Shown here piece after piece: positions 1 through 7,916 of a DNA stretch of 64,000 bases. Origin of the DNA: DTU019 sp050949825. Its GTDB lineage: Bacteria; Bacillota; Syntrophomonadia; Syntrophomonadales; Syntrophomonadaceae. Under the pieces are notes generated by a model. It was not told where the DNA came from. It did no database searches and saw only the letters and a program-made list of their open reading frames with translations. The stretch spans positions 1-64,000 of the forward strand of contig JBMNGL010000005.1 of the NCBI GenBank assembly GCA_050949825.1, read 5' to 3'. How positions within the stretch are numbered: position 1 is the first letter of the stretch; every line of letters begins with the position of its first letter. Made by a program: the position numbers and the translations under genes.

Positions 1-349
1 GAGGATAATAGATGCTTTCCCGCCCACGCAGCAGCACCAGGTGCGGGTACAGTTGGCCAACAGCCTGATCGGGATTCTGTCCCAGCGCCTCCTGCCGCAT
101 CGTTTGCCGGGGCAGGGCATGGTGATGGCCATGGAAATCATGGTGTGCAATGCCGCGGTGCGCAACATGATCCGCGAAGGCAAGGTGCACCAGGTTCACA
201 ACGCCATGCAGACCAGCGCCAGCCTGGGTATGCGCACCATGGACCAGGCGGTGCAGGAATTGATCGAGCAGAACAAGATAGACAGCGGCCTTTTCACCAG
301 CCAGCAGCTGGCCCCTTCGGCCCACGCCTTTCGCAATATTCGCCTTTAA
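1..349 (+). CDS. pilT: PilT twitching-motility ATPase, C-terminal fragment
   Basis: The reading frame is open from base 2 and ends at TAA 347-349; the start lies outside the window. The fragment begins RIIDAFPP and continues with QVRVQLANSLIGILSQRLLP, AMEIMV and a GMRTMDQA segment, the C-terminal domain of PilT, the hexameric ATPase that powers pilus retraction. The Walker A and B motifs would lie upstream, out of view. It is convergent with the pilus assembly operon at 667-9602 rather than part of it, and is closed by a strong hairpin terminator. The family call is firm; whether the missing part is intact cannot be seen. Confidence 0.88.
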   Translation, partial: RIIDAFPPTQQHQVRVQLANSLIGILSQRLLPHRLPGQGMVMAMEIMVCNAAVRNMIREGKVHQVHNAMQTSASLGMRTMDQAVQELIEQNKIDSGLFTSQQLAPSAHAFRNIRL

Positions 350-356
350 GCCGCTT

Positions 357-386
357 AAGGCCATCCCGCCGGGGATGGCCTTTTTA
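357..386 (+). terminator. Rho-independent terminator after pilT
   Basis: An 11-bp perfect stem (AAGGCCATCCC pairing with GGGATGGCCTT) with a 4-nt loop is followed by a T run, starting 8 bases after the pilT stop codon. The next 280 bases (387-666) show no convincing gene. Confidence 0.85.
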
Positions 387-666
387 CTTGACTCCACTGC
401 AAAAAGCCTATTTGATTGCCGTCTTTAATTGAAAAGGAATCATCGCAATCGGGTATTACCGTTGCAATGCCTCACATTCCTCCTTATCCGACTTCCCGCC
501 CATCAGCGTTATCCGGGTCAGATTATACGGTCGCAGGCATAATTACTTTCCGCAGCGGACTCATATCCAACGCAGACCATTATGCCGCCGCTGTTAAGCG
601 TACTCTGTCATACCTTCCCACTCTGAGGGCTGCCAGCTGGCGGCTGCAGCAATCCCCCCCGCAGCG

Positions 667-2790
667 CTATTTTTTTATCGCTTCCGGGTTGGTGCCCATA
701 TAGCGGTTGTCCTTCCAGTAGCCCCGCTGCTGCACCCCGTTGGGCCAGGCGTAGACCCCTTCGCCGTTGAGGCGGTCATTTTTGAATTCTCCCGCGTAGA
801 TGCCGCCGTCGTTCCAGTAATAACGGCCCTTGCCGCTGAACACTAGGTTTTGGAACTGGCCTTCATAATATTCCCCCGAAGGGAAAATATATGTTCCCCA
901 GCCGGTGGCATTGCCGTTTTTCATATCGCCCCGGTAAGCCTCCCCATTGGGCCAGGTGATACAGCCTCTGCCCTCCGGTTTGTCCTTGACGAACTGCCCC
1001 TCATAGCTGACCCCGCCCGGCCAGGCGAAACGCCCCCGACCGTCGCGCTTGCCATGGAAAAACTCCCCCCGGTATTGTTCGCCGCCGGGCCAGGTATAAA
1101 CGCCCTCGCCCTGCATCATATGCTCCTCAAAACTGCCCACATAGCGCTCCCCGCTGGGGAAGTGCAGCTCGCCCCGCCCCCAGAACATATTATTCTTCCA
1201 CTCCCCTTTATAGCGGGTGCCGTCAGGGAACACCAGAAAACCGCTGCCGTCCGCCTTGCCGAAGCGCAGGTCGCCCAGGTAGGTGCTGGTGTCGGGCCAG
1301 CGGATGGCGCCTTTGTCAACCGCAAAGACTGCTGCGTCAAGCGTCGGAAACTTTGTCGCCGCCAGCAGTTCCTCTATATCAATGATGCTGTCAGCATCCA
1401 GGAGGATATTGTCGATCACCCAGATCATATCCTCAAAATTGGTCTCGTCGCTGGGCGGGGCGGTCTTATCGTCATCGAGCTTTCCTTTCAGGTACAGCTT
1501 TAAGGTGGCGTACTCTATCTGCTGCAGTTCTCCCGCCTCTTTCAGCGTCACCCCGTGCAAGATCTCCACATAGTCCTTATCCTGCCCGGAACGTCCCGGC
1601 AGGAGGAGGTCACCCTCCATGAGCACATCCATCTCTTTCTTCACCAATCCGTACTCATTGAGGCGCACCAGGTGCAAACTACTTCCCCCGCCCGCGCCCT
1701 TGGCCAGCCCCAGCAGCATGATGCCCGCGTCGCCCTCGACCTTCTCGCCGTTCAGTTTGCGCTCATCCTTAAACTCATCAGGGACCTCATAAGCGGCGAT
1801 GCCGAACAGATCCTGCCCCTCCGCGCCGAAGCTCATCTCCGCCAGCCCGGAAGCGGCAGTCTCGCGGTCTTCCCAAATGGCCTTATTGCCGAAGCGGTCG
1901 GTGTGCAATAGATAAACGCGGCTGTTCTTGCCAGGGTATTTGTCATAACCCACCCCCAGAAAACCGCTGATTTCATCACTTTTATCCCGCGTGGGCATGG
2001 CAAAGCCCAGCTCGGCATAGCCGGCCCCTTTGTACTCTTTCGACCACTTGCGCCCCCCGTAGGCGTCCAGGCGCAGCAGATAGGCCTGGCGGACCGAACC
2101 CCGCTCGGTGTACCCCGCCACAATGTAGCCATCGTTGTAATCGTCCTCGTCCAGAACCTGTGCCGCATAATTCGCCGCCTGCCCCGGAGCCTCGGAAAAA
2201 CTTTTCACAAAACCGTGCGCGTCCTTGCTGTCGCTCCTGCCGTCACGGTCAATTTTCAGCACCTTGATTACCTTGCCCGCGGCCTGCTTCTCATAGCCGG
2301 CCAAAATATAGCCCTTGTCATTGCACTCATTCACCGCGTGCAAGCCCTGGCCGGGAAACTGCACTTCCCAGGCCACAGCCCCTTTATTGTCCAGCTTTAC
2401 CAGCCGGGCCTTTTGGGCCGGAGCGGAACTGTTCCCCTGCAGGCTCACCAGGAGGCCCCCGTCAGAGGCGGGATAAACGGGACCTAACACCTCGCTGCCG
2501 CTGACCGGAATCATCTTTTTCCAGCCTGCCTTGCCGCCCTTGTCAAGTTTCAAGACCTTGATAAAATACTCCCCGGAAGCGCTCCCCCGGTACGGGCTGA
2601 GCAGAAAATAACTGCCGTCCTTGGCCTTTATCACCGCCTGGTTGTGATAGGCCGGGGCAAACACCAGCCGCTCCGGGTCCCCGTAAGGCATAAAGGCCTC
2701 CCCCCGGGCTGCCGGAATAACCGCCAGTATCATAAAGACCAGCAGGACCAGGCCGGTGGTCAATGGTCTGCAAATGCTTTTCAATGCCAT
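667..2790 (-). CDS. exported protein with propeller-like repeats and eight MORN repeats
   Basis: 707 residues. An N-terminal signal peptide (positively charged start, then a hydrophobic stretch ending near AARGEA at about residue 31) predicts export. Residues about 35-430 carry irregular repeats with KLDKGGKAGWKK-like and RLDAYGGRKWSKE-like units, resembling beta-propeller blades; this is inferred. Residues about 504-687 are eight consecutive 23-residue MORN repeats of the form Y-x-G-x-[FW]-x(5)-x-G-x-G-x(3)-[WF]-P-x-G. It is the last gene of the pilus operon, 26 bases after pilO. The ATG at 2790 is only 2 bases from GGAGGG, so the TTG at 2784 (spacing 8) is the better start. Function unknown; a cell-surface role linked to the pilus is an inference from position only. 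Confidence 0.8.
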   Translation of the reverse strand: MALKSICRPLTTGLVLLVFMILAVIPAARGEAFMPYGDPERLVFAPAYHNQAVIKAKDGSYFLLSPYRGSASGEYFIKVLKLDKGGKAGWKKMIPVSGSEVLGPVYPASDGGLLVSLQGNSSAPAQKARLVKLDNKGAVAWEVQFPGQGLHAVNECNDKGYILAGYEKQAAGKVIKVLKIDRDGRSDSKDAHGFVKSFSEAPGQAANYAAQVLDEDDYNDGYIVAGYTERGSVRQAYLLRLDAYGGRKWSKEYKGAGYAELGFAMPTRDKSDEISGFLGVGYDKYPGKNSRVYLLHTDRFGNKAIWEDRETAASGLAEMSFGAEGQDLFGIAAYEVPDEFKDERKLNGEKVEGDAGIMLLGLAKGAGGGSSLHLVRLNEYGLVKKEMDVLMEGDLLLPGRSGQDKDYVEILHGVTLKEAGELQQIEYATLKLYLKGKLDDDKTAPPSDETNFEDMIWVIDNILLDADSIIDIEELLAATKFPTLDAAVFAVDKGAIRWPDTSTYLGDLRFGKADGSGFLVFPDGTRYKGEWKNNMFWGRGELHFPSGERYVGSFEEHMMQGEGVYTWPGGEQYRGEFFHGKRDGRGRFAWPGGVSYEGQFVKDKPEGRGCITWPNGEAYRGDMKNGNATGWGTYIFPSGEYYEGQFQNLVFSGKGRYYWNDGGIYAGEFKNDRLNGEGVYAWPNGVQQRGYWKDNRYMGTNPEAIKK

Positions 2791-2816
2791 ATCCCTCCAT
2801 TCATGAGCCCGCTGCC

Positions 2817-3581
2817 CTATGTATTCACTGCGCCGCTCGGCTTATTCTTGTCTGCTTCCGCCTTTTTCTCATTGTCAAAGTAATAGAAAATAACCTGCAT
2901 CTTCATCTCCACCTGGCCCACCTCCAGGTTCGAAGCCTGCCGGGTAACCGTTTCCACAACCGGCGCCGGGTTTTTTTCCACCGGCTGCTGCAGGGCTTCG
3001 CTCTTGGCGACAGGCGCCAGCAGCGGCTGCAGGAAATACACCGGCGGGGCGCTTTCCCCGGAGCCTTCGCTGACCGTGGCCTGAGCCGCGGCGGGCTGAT
3101 CTTTTTTCTTCACCGTATTAAGCACGATATTGTTCACACTGCTGATGCGGGCGTCCTCCTCCAGGCGGCTCAAAAAATCCATGCTGTCATGGAACCCGCC
3201 CCGGGTGGTGACATCAAAGCTCATTTTGCCGGTCTTGCCGGCGCTGCTGTTGCTTTTCTCGCTGTTGTTCACCGACTTCAGCAAGAGGTGGGTTTTATCA
3301 GCGGCCTGGTTTAAAATATCCAGAACCTCCACCTGATCAGGCTTGAGCGGGAAACTGGACTCCATCTCCTCCAGGGCCTGCTGTGCCGCCGCAGAATCCG
3401 GCTCGGCCAGGGCCGGCACCTCCTGCAGCCGCTCGATATCGGCCTGCAGGCTCTGGTTCTGCTCGGTCAGGCTGGCGATCTCCCGGCTGACGGGCAGGTA
3501 GAAAAACCATATATAAGCCGCCGCTATCAGGACGACGACGCAGCCCAGCAGCAGCACTTTTTCTCGGTTTGACAGCGTCAT
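2817..3581 (-). CDS. pilO: PilO-like pilus alignment-complex protein
   Basis: 254 residues with one N-terminal membrane segment (VLLLGCVVVLIAAAYIWFFY) followed by a coiled coil (about residues 34-70) and a periplasm- or exterior-facing domain, the PilO architecture. PilO pairs with PilN and links the cytoplasmic PilM ring to the pilus machine. Its start overlaps the pilN stop by 4 bases (ATGA), indicating translational coupling. The domain includes a proline/valine-rich insert near residues 185-215. Recognised from architecture and gene order more than from strong sequence identity. Confidence 0.75.
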   Translation of the reverse strand: MTLSNREKVLLLGCVVVLIAAAYIWFFYLPVSREIASLTEQNQSLQADIERLQEVPALAEPDSAAAQQALEEMESSFPLKPDQVEVLDILNQAADKTHLLLKSVNNSEKSNSSAGKTGKMSFDVTTRGGFHDSMDFLSRLEEDARISSVNNIVLNTVKKKDQPAAAQATVSEGSGESAPPVYFLQPLLAPVAKSEALQQPVEKNPAPVVETVTRQASNLEVGQVEMKMQVIFYYFDNEKKAEADKNKPSGAVNT

Positions 3582-4129
3582 GGCTTAACCTCCCATCTCA
3601 GCACCAGGTTAAAGGTAACCTCGCCGCATTTTTCATTCAACTGTGTATCAACGCTTTTGAGCGCCTGTACTCCGGGGGCCTTCAGCATGCGTCGGCTGAA
3701 GTCGATGAAATCCTCCTGCCCCTGCACATAGCCGTTTATGTTCAGCTCCTTGTCATTGACCGTGACCCGGTTGAGGTAGATGTCGGGCCGGGCCTGCCAG
3801 TACAGGTTCTTTAACGGCTCCACATAGGAAATGCGCTGTTCCAGCAGTTTGTCCAAGAGCTGCTGGCGTTCGGCGCCGCCCACATAGACCCGTCCCGCCG
3901 GCGCGCTCTGCGCCGCCAGCTGCTGGCGCTCCAGGGTCAGTTCCTGGTTCTGCTGCGCCAGGACCGCCAGGCGGGAGCGCTGGTAATATTCAGTTCCCGC
4001 CGCCGCGGCTAAAACCAGCACAATCACCAGCAGGCCGAGGAGCATTCCCTGGCGCCGTTCCCGGCCTTCCCGGCGCTCGGAGTCCTTGTAGTCCAGAAGG
4101 TTTATCTTGGGCGTATAATCCGAATTCAT
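3578..4129 (-). CDS. pilN: PilN-like pilus assembly protein
   Basis: 183 residues from the ATG at 4129, preceded by AAGGGGGTGG. It starts with a short cytoplasmic peptide containing INLLDY, the conserved PilN motif that docks into PilM (INLLP in other bacteria). A membrane helix follows at about residues 27-45, then a coiled coil (QQNQELTLERQQLAAQ) and a small alpha/beta domain. The start overlaps the last base of pilM, and the gene is coupled to pilO. Confidence 0.82.
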   Translation of the reverse strand: MNSDYTPKINLLDYKDSERREGRERRQGMLLGLLVIVLVLAAAAGTEYYQRSRLAVLAQQNQELTLERQQLAAQSAPAGRVYVGGAERQQLLDKLLEQRISYVEPLKNLYWQARPDIYLNRVTVNDKELNINGYVQGQEDFIDFSRRMLKAPGVQALKSVDTQLNEKCGEVTFNLVLRWEVKP

Positions 4130-5136
4130 TAAAACCACCCCCTTAAGGCCAGTCCCAGGGCCACCGGGAAATCATGGTGCAATTCCCTTGATGCCGGGTC
4201 GATTTCCGGCGGCAGGATGAGGTAAGCCCCCAGCTTGCCCACCTGGCAGTCCAGCTGCAGGGCAGTGGAAAGGTATTCGTCCATACCCTCGATGCGCGAT
4301 CCTCCCCCGGTTAAAAACAGCGTATTGACCGCTTCCTTGAGTTGTATCTGGGCATAGCTTAAAGAGCGGCTCAGTTCGGCCACGAAATCCGCTATCAACC
4401 CGGCGAATTCCGGGCTGCCGGCCTTGATCCCGGCCTCGGCTTCCGCACCCTGTTCGCCTTCCCCGTTGTCATCATAAAAAACCGCGCTGCCGAAACTGAT
4501 GGAGCGCAGCAGGACTAAAGCCCCTCTTTTGAAAAAGGCCATATAGGCCCGGTTGGCGCCGATATTCACCACCGCCGAGACCTTGTCCCCGGCGGCATTG
4601 AGTTGTGTGGCAAAGGTCCTGGCCAGACCCAGGGCCTCGATCTCCACCCACTTCAGTTTCAAACCGGCCAGGCGGCAGGCCTGAAGCAGGTTTTCCACCT
4701 GCCCGGTGCGCGCCGCCACAAACAAGACCTCGGTCTTTTCCCCCTCGGCGTCGCTGTATTCCCTGACCGGGTAGATATCGGCGGCCACATCCTCTATGCT
4801 CAAGGGCAGGAACCCGGCGGCCTGGTACAGGGCCGCTTTCCTCAGTTCCTCCAGTCTCATGCGGGGCAGGGAGAGCAGGCGGGTGTAGACCTGCTGGCCG
4901 GACACAGCGGAGGCCAGCGGGGCGCCGGGATTGACCCCGGAATCCCGCACCAGCCCTTTTAAGGCTTCGCTCAATTGGAGCGGATCGGATATATAGCCGC
5001 CGTCAACAACGCCGGGCGGGGTCTTGATGCTGCGGTAGGCCGCCACCCGGAACATATTGGCTTCCTTTTTCAACATGACCAGCTTGATTCGCTTCTCACC
5101 TATATCCAGGCCCAGTTGTGTTTTTTCCCTGAGCAA
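4129..5136 (-). CDS. pilM: PilM, actin-like pilus assembly ATPase
   Basis: 335 residues when read from TTG 5136, which has GGGAGG upstream at good spacing; a longer open frame to 5259 would overlap pilD and adds no family-like residues. It has the actin/FtsA fold signature: GLDIGEKRIKLV near the start (phosphate 1), VVNIGANRAYMAF in the middle (phosphate 2) and LFLTGGGSRIEGMDEYL (adenosine). PilM forms a cytoplasmic ring binding the INLL peptide of PilN. It lies 37 bases after pilD. Confidence 0.88.
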   Translation of the reverse strand: MLREKTQLGLDIGEKRIKLVMLKKEANMFRVAAYRSIKTPPGVVDGGYISDPLQLSEALKGLVRDSGVNPGAPLASAVSGQQVYTRLLSLPRMRLEELRKAALYQAAGFLPLSIEDVAADIYPVREYSDAEGEKTEVLFVAARTGQVENLLQACRLAGLKLKWVEIEALGLARTFATQLNAAGDKVSAVVNIGANRAYMAFFKRGALVLLRSISFGSAVFYDDNGEGEQGAEAEAGIKAGSPEFAGLIADFVAELSRSLSYAQIQLKEAVNTLFLTGGGSRIEGMDEYLSTALQLDCQVGKLGAYLILPPEIDPASRELHHDFPVALGLALRGWF

Positions 5137-5173
5137 GGCAGTCCCTCCCTTTTTAGGAAAATATACTAAGAGC

Positions 5174-5914
5174 TTAATGGAACCACGACAGGTACCAGGA
5201 CGACAATACCATACCATAATTAAACGCCAGGAAAGCCCCCAGAGACAGCAAGGGCCCAAAGCGCACCTCGCTCTTGCGGTTGGCTTTGCCCGAAAGGAGC
5301 AGGAAAAGGGCGTAAAATCCCCCCATAAAACCTACCAGGACAAGTGCCGTCAATACCAGAGGCCAGCCGCAGAAGACCCCGATAACCGCCGCCAGTTTGA
5401 TATCCCCGCCGCCCATGCCGCCGCGGGAAATAAGGGCCAGAGCCAGGAACAGCCCGCCGTAGCCCAGTCCCCCTATCAAGGCCGCTTTTATCCCCACCGT
5501 AAAAACGGATAGACCCAAACCTATAATCACCGCCGGGATGGTGAGGCGGTCGGGGATAAGGCCGGTGTCCAGGTCGGTGAAGCCGGCACATATGAGCACC
5601 AGGCTCAGGACCATCCCGGACAGGGTGGTAAGCGACAGCCCCCAGCAGAGGTAGACCAGCAGGAAGGCCGCTGCTGTCAGGGCCTCCACCAGCGGGTAGC
5701 GCGGGCTGATGCCCGCCTTACAGTAGCGGCAGCGCCCCCTTAAGAAAAGGTAGCTCAACACCGGCAACAGGTCCCCGGCCTTGAGCGGGTGCCCGCAGGA
5801 CGGGCACCGCGAGGCCGGAAAAACCACCGACTCCCCCCGCGGGAGACGGTAAATGAGTACATTGGCAAACGAGCCGAAGATTAGGCCGAGTAATACAACT
5901 ATTAGCATATTCAT
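5174..5914 (-). CDS. pilD: type IV prepilin peptidase / N-methyltransferase
   Basis: 246 residues, polytopic membrane protein. The N-terminal domain has two zinc-type CxxC pairs (C37/C40 and C62/C65) as in full-length PilD. The aspartyl-protease part shows the two catalytic aspartate contexts, GFTDLDTGLIPD and GMGGGDIKL (the GxGD motif). It cleaves prepilins before the FTLVEL phenylalanine and methylates the new N-terminus. A pilin relic lies directly upstream in the operon. Confidence 0.93.
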   Translation of the reverse strand: MNMLIVVLLGLIFGSFANVLIYRLPRGESVVFPASRCPSCGHPLKAGDLLPVLSYLFLRGRCRYCKAGISPRYPLVEALTAAAFLLVYLCWGLSLTTLSGMVLSLVLICAGFTDLDTGLIPDRLTIPAVIIGLGLSVFTVGIKAALIGGLGYGGLFLALALISRGGMGGGDIKLAAVIGVFCGWPLVLTALVLVGFMGGFYALFLLLSGKANRKSEVRFGPLLSLGAFLAFNYGMVLSSWYLSWFH

Positions 5915-6040
5915 GTTAATTTTGCTTCACTTATAATAGGCATACCGTTGCGACATATAATCCTTTTAGCCATGATAACCGGAGTTTCCATTGTTTACGA
6001 ATCACACAATGACACATTATATTGTATTCTGGTCTGCGCT

Positions 6041-6386
6041 TCACAGTTTGTCTATCTGGCCAGTCGATAACGGACAGCTGTTAATGCGCTGCAGCAGGAT
6101 ACATAGGATGTTGTTTTTCCTTTCGGCATAAAGGTTCAGCCTGAAATACCCATCTTCTACCGCTAGCCACGCTGTCCGGTCTGATTATCTTACAATTTGA
6201 TACTGCACGACAGCACTGTCAATAATGCGCTGGTTGGCCTGACAGGCACTCTTTCGGCTTTGTCTGTTGAGCCTTGTATAGCGGCACCGCAATCGCTACC
6301 AGTATGCCCAGGATAACCACTACCACCATCAGTTCAACCAGGGTGAAACCCTTCTGGTTGCTCATTCTCTTCCTCATCATGGTCAA
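6041..6386 (-). pseudogene. broken type IV prepilin
   Basis: A strong ribosome site (AAGGAGGG, 6404-6397) precedes TTG 6386 and ATG 6380. The reading frame gives a classic class III signal, QKGFTLVELMVVVVILG, then AIAVPLYKAQQTKPKECL, and stops at 6219. Moving one frame restores a pilin-like continuation, ANQRIIDSAVVQYQIV, which meets a TAA at 6187-6185; the same frame then continues to TGA 6041 with a VEDGYF segment. Total length, about 115 codons, matches a small pilin. One frameshift plus one in-frame stop suggests real inactivation, or use only as a short pilin-like peptide. It sits between pilC and pilD, where a major pilin is expected. Confidence 0.72.
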
Positions 6387-6540
6387 CAATCTGTATCCCT
6401 CCTTAAATCTTTATAATATAATCTCAGGGTTGTCCAATACGGAACGATCTCCTTCCCCCCTTTGCCATTTTGATCTATGCTGAACCTGCCGCCTTTGGCG
6501 GCAGGACAGACCGCTTAATAAGATTACCCGCCCCGGCGCT

Positions 6541-7758
6541 TTACTGTATGGTGCCGATAATATTGAAAATGGGCAGGTAAATGGCCACGATAATGGCCCC
6601 GATTAAGGCGCCCACCACGATGATGAGCAGCGGCTCCAGGGCTGAAGTCATGCCCTCCACCGCGTATTTGACCTCGCGGTCGTAGAATACCGCCATGCGC
6701 TCCAGCATATCGTCCAAGGAACCGGTTTCCTCGCCTACCGCGATCATCTGCGCCACCATGGGTTCGAAAACCCCGGTCTGCCTCAATGGAGCCGCGATGG
6801 ACTGCCCCTCCTTGATGCTCAGGCGCGCCGTGGCGATGGCGTTGCCGATGACCTTGTTGCCCACCGCCTCCTCCAGGACCTCCAGGGCCTGCACAATCGG
6901 CACCCCGGAGCTGATCAAGGCCCCCAGGGTGCGGGTGAAGCGCGACACCACCAGGCGGTTCACCGTCTTGCCGACAAGGGGCATGCCCAGGTAAAGGCGG
7001 TCAAAGAACAGGCGCCCCGAGTCCTGCCGCCCCCACATCATTCCCAGGGAAACCAGAACCACGATCAATATCAGCAGCCACAGGCCATAGTGGGCCAGAA
7101 AGGCGCTGACCCCCATCATGAACTGTGTATAGGCGGGGAGCTTCTGCCCCGCTGCGGTAAAACTCTTGACAAAGCTGGGCATGATATAGGTGAGCATAAA
7201 GGTGACCACCACCGCCGCCATCCCCATCAGTATCAGCGGGTACACCGAAGCGGAGCGCACCTTCTGCTTGATCTCCTCTTCCCGCTCCAGGTTCTCCGCC
7301 AGGCGCGCCAGGACCCCGTCCAGCACCCCGCCGGCCTCGCCGGACTTGACCATATGCACGAACATGGCGGAGAAAATGGCCCGGTGATGGCCCAGGGCCT
7401 CCCACAGGGCGGCCCCCCCCTCCAGGTCGCTGCCGATCTTCAGCGCGGCCTTCTTGAGGTTGGGGTTCTGCGTCTGTTCGGCCAGGATGCTAAAGCAGCG
7501 GATAATGGGTATGCCGGCCCCGATCATGGTGGACAGCTGCCGGGTGAAGATGGCCAGGTCGCGTGTTTTCACCGGCTTTAAGGCGTCCAGGCTGACCTCC
7601 CGCTGCCGGGCGGCGCTGCGCCCCTTTTCTTCTTTAATATCGATTACCACATAATTCTTCCCTAAGAGGTGCTGCACCACCACGCTGCGGCTGTCCGCCT
7701 CCATGTTCCCTTTGAAGATATTGCCCGCCATATCCCGGGCCTGATATGAATAGAGCAT
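6541..7758 (-). CDS. pilC: PilC, type IV pilus inner-membrane platform protein
   Basis: 405 residues, the usual family length. Two GspF/PilC cytoplasmic domains (about residues 70-190 and 270-395) each precede hydrophobic segments. Typical motifs are visible: FTRQLSTMIGAGIPI, MVKSGEAGGVLDGVL and the second-domain pair RFTRTLGALISSGVPI and MIAVGEETGSLDDML. The protein connects the PilB/PilT motors to the growing pilus. ATG 7758 follows GAGGGG. It lies downstream of pilB across a 158-bp gap that holds a dispersed repeat. Confidence 0.95.
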   Translation of the reverse strand: MLYSYQARDMAGNIFKGNMEADSRSVVVQHLLGKNYVVIDIKEEKGRSAARQREVSLDALKPVKTRDLAIFTRQLSTMIGAGIPIIRCFSILAEQTQNPNLKKAALKIGSDLEGGAALWEALGHHRAIFSAMFVHMVKSGEAGGVLDGVLARLAENLEREEEIKQKVRSASVYPLILMGMAAVVVTFMLTYIMPSFVKSFTAAGQKLPAYTQFMMGVSAFLAHYGLWLLILIVVLVSLGMMWGRQDSGRLFFDRLYLGMPLVGKTVNRLVVSRFTRTLGALISSGVPIVQALEVLEEAVGNKVIGNAIATARLSIKEGQSIAAPLRQTGVFEPMVAQMIAVGEETGSLDDMLERMAVFYDREVKYAVEGMTSALEPLLIIVVGALIGAIIVAIYLPIFNIIGTIQ

Positions 7759-7812
7759 TCATTCCCCTCCTCATGCCCCAGTAATCTTCCCTGCCATACA
7801 AAGCGCAGCTTT

Positions 7813-7890
7813 GTCATTCTGAGCGCAGCGAAGAATCTTGTGTTGTACCGATACTGCCTGGTTAAGATCCTTCGCTTCGCTCAGGATGAC
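7813..7890. repeat. single copy of the CCTGAGCGAAGCGAAGGATC-type palindromic repeat
   Basis: GTCATTCTGAGCGCAGCG..AAGAATCTT pairs imperfectly with AAGATCCTTCGCTTCGCTCAGGATGAC across a central spacer. This is the simplest copy in the window of a family that is tandemly expanded at 13.6, 18.7, 47.9 and 62.8 kb. It lies in the pilB-pilC gap, where it could form an mRNA hairpin. Confidence 0.85.
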
Positions 7891-7916
7891 ATTGCCGGTG
7901 GCTCAGGAGACACCAG

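Noticed and set aside
850..1503. 217-codon plus-strand frame opposite the MORN protein
   Set aside because: Shadow of the repetitive MORN coding sequence; no start signals or known motifs.
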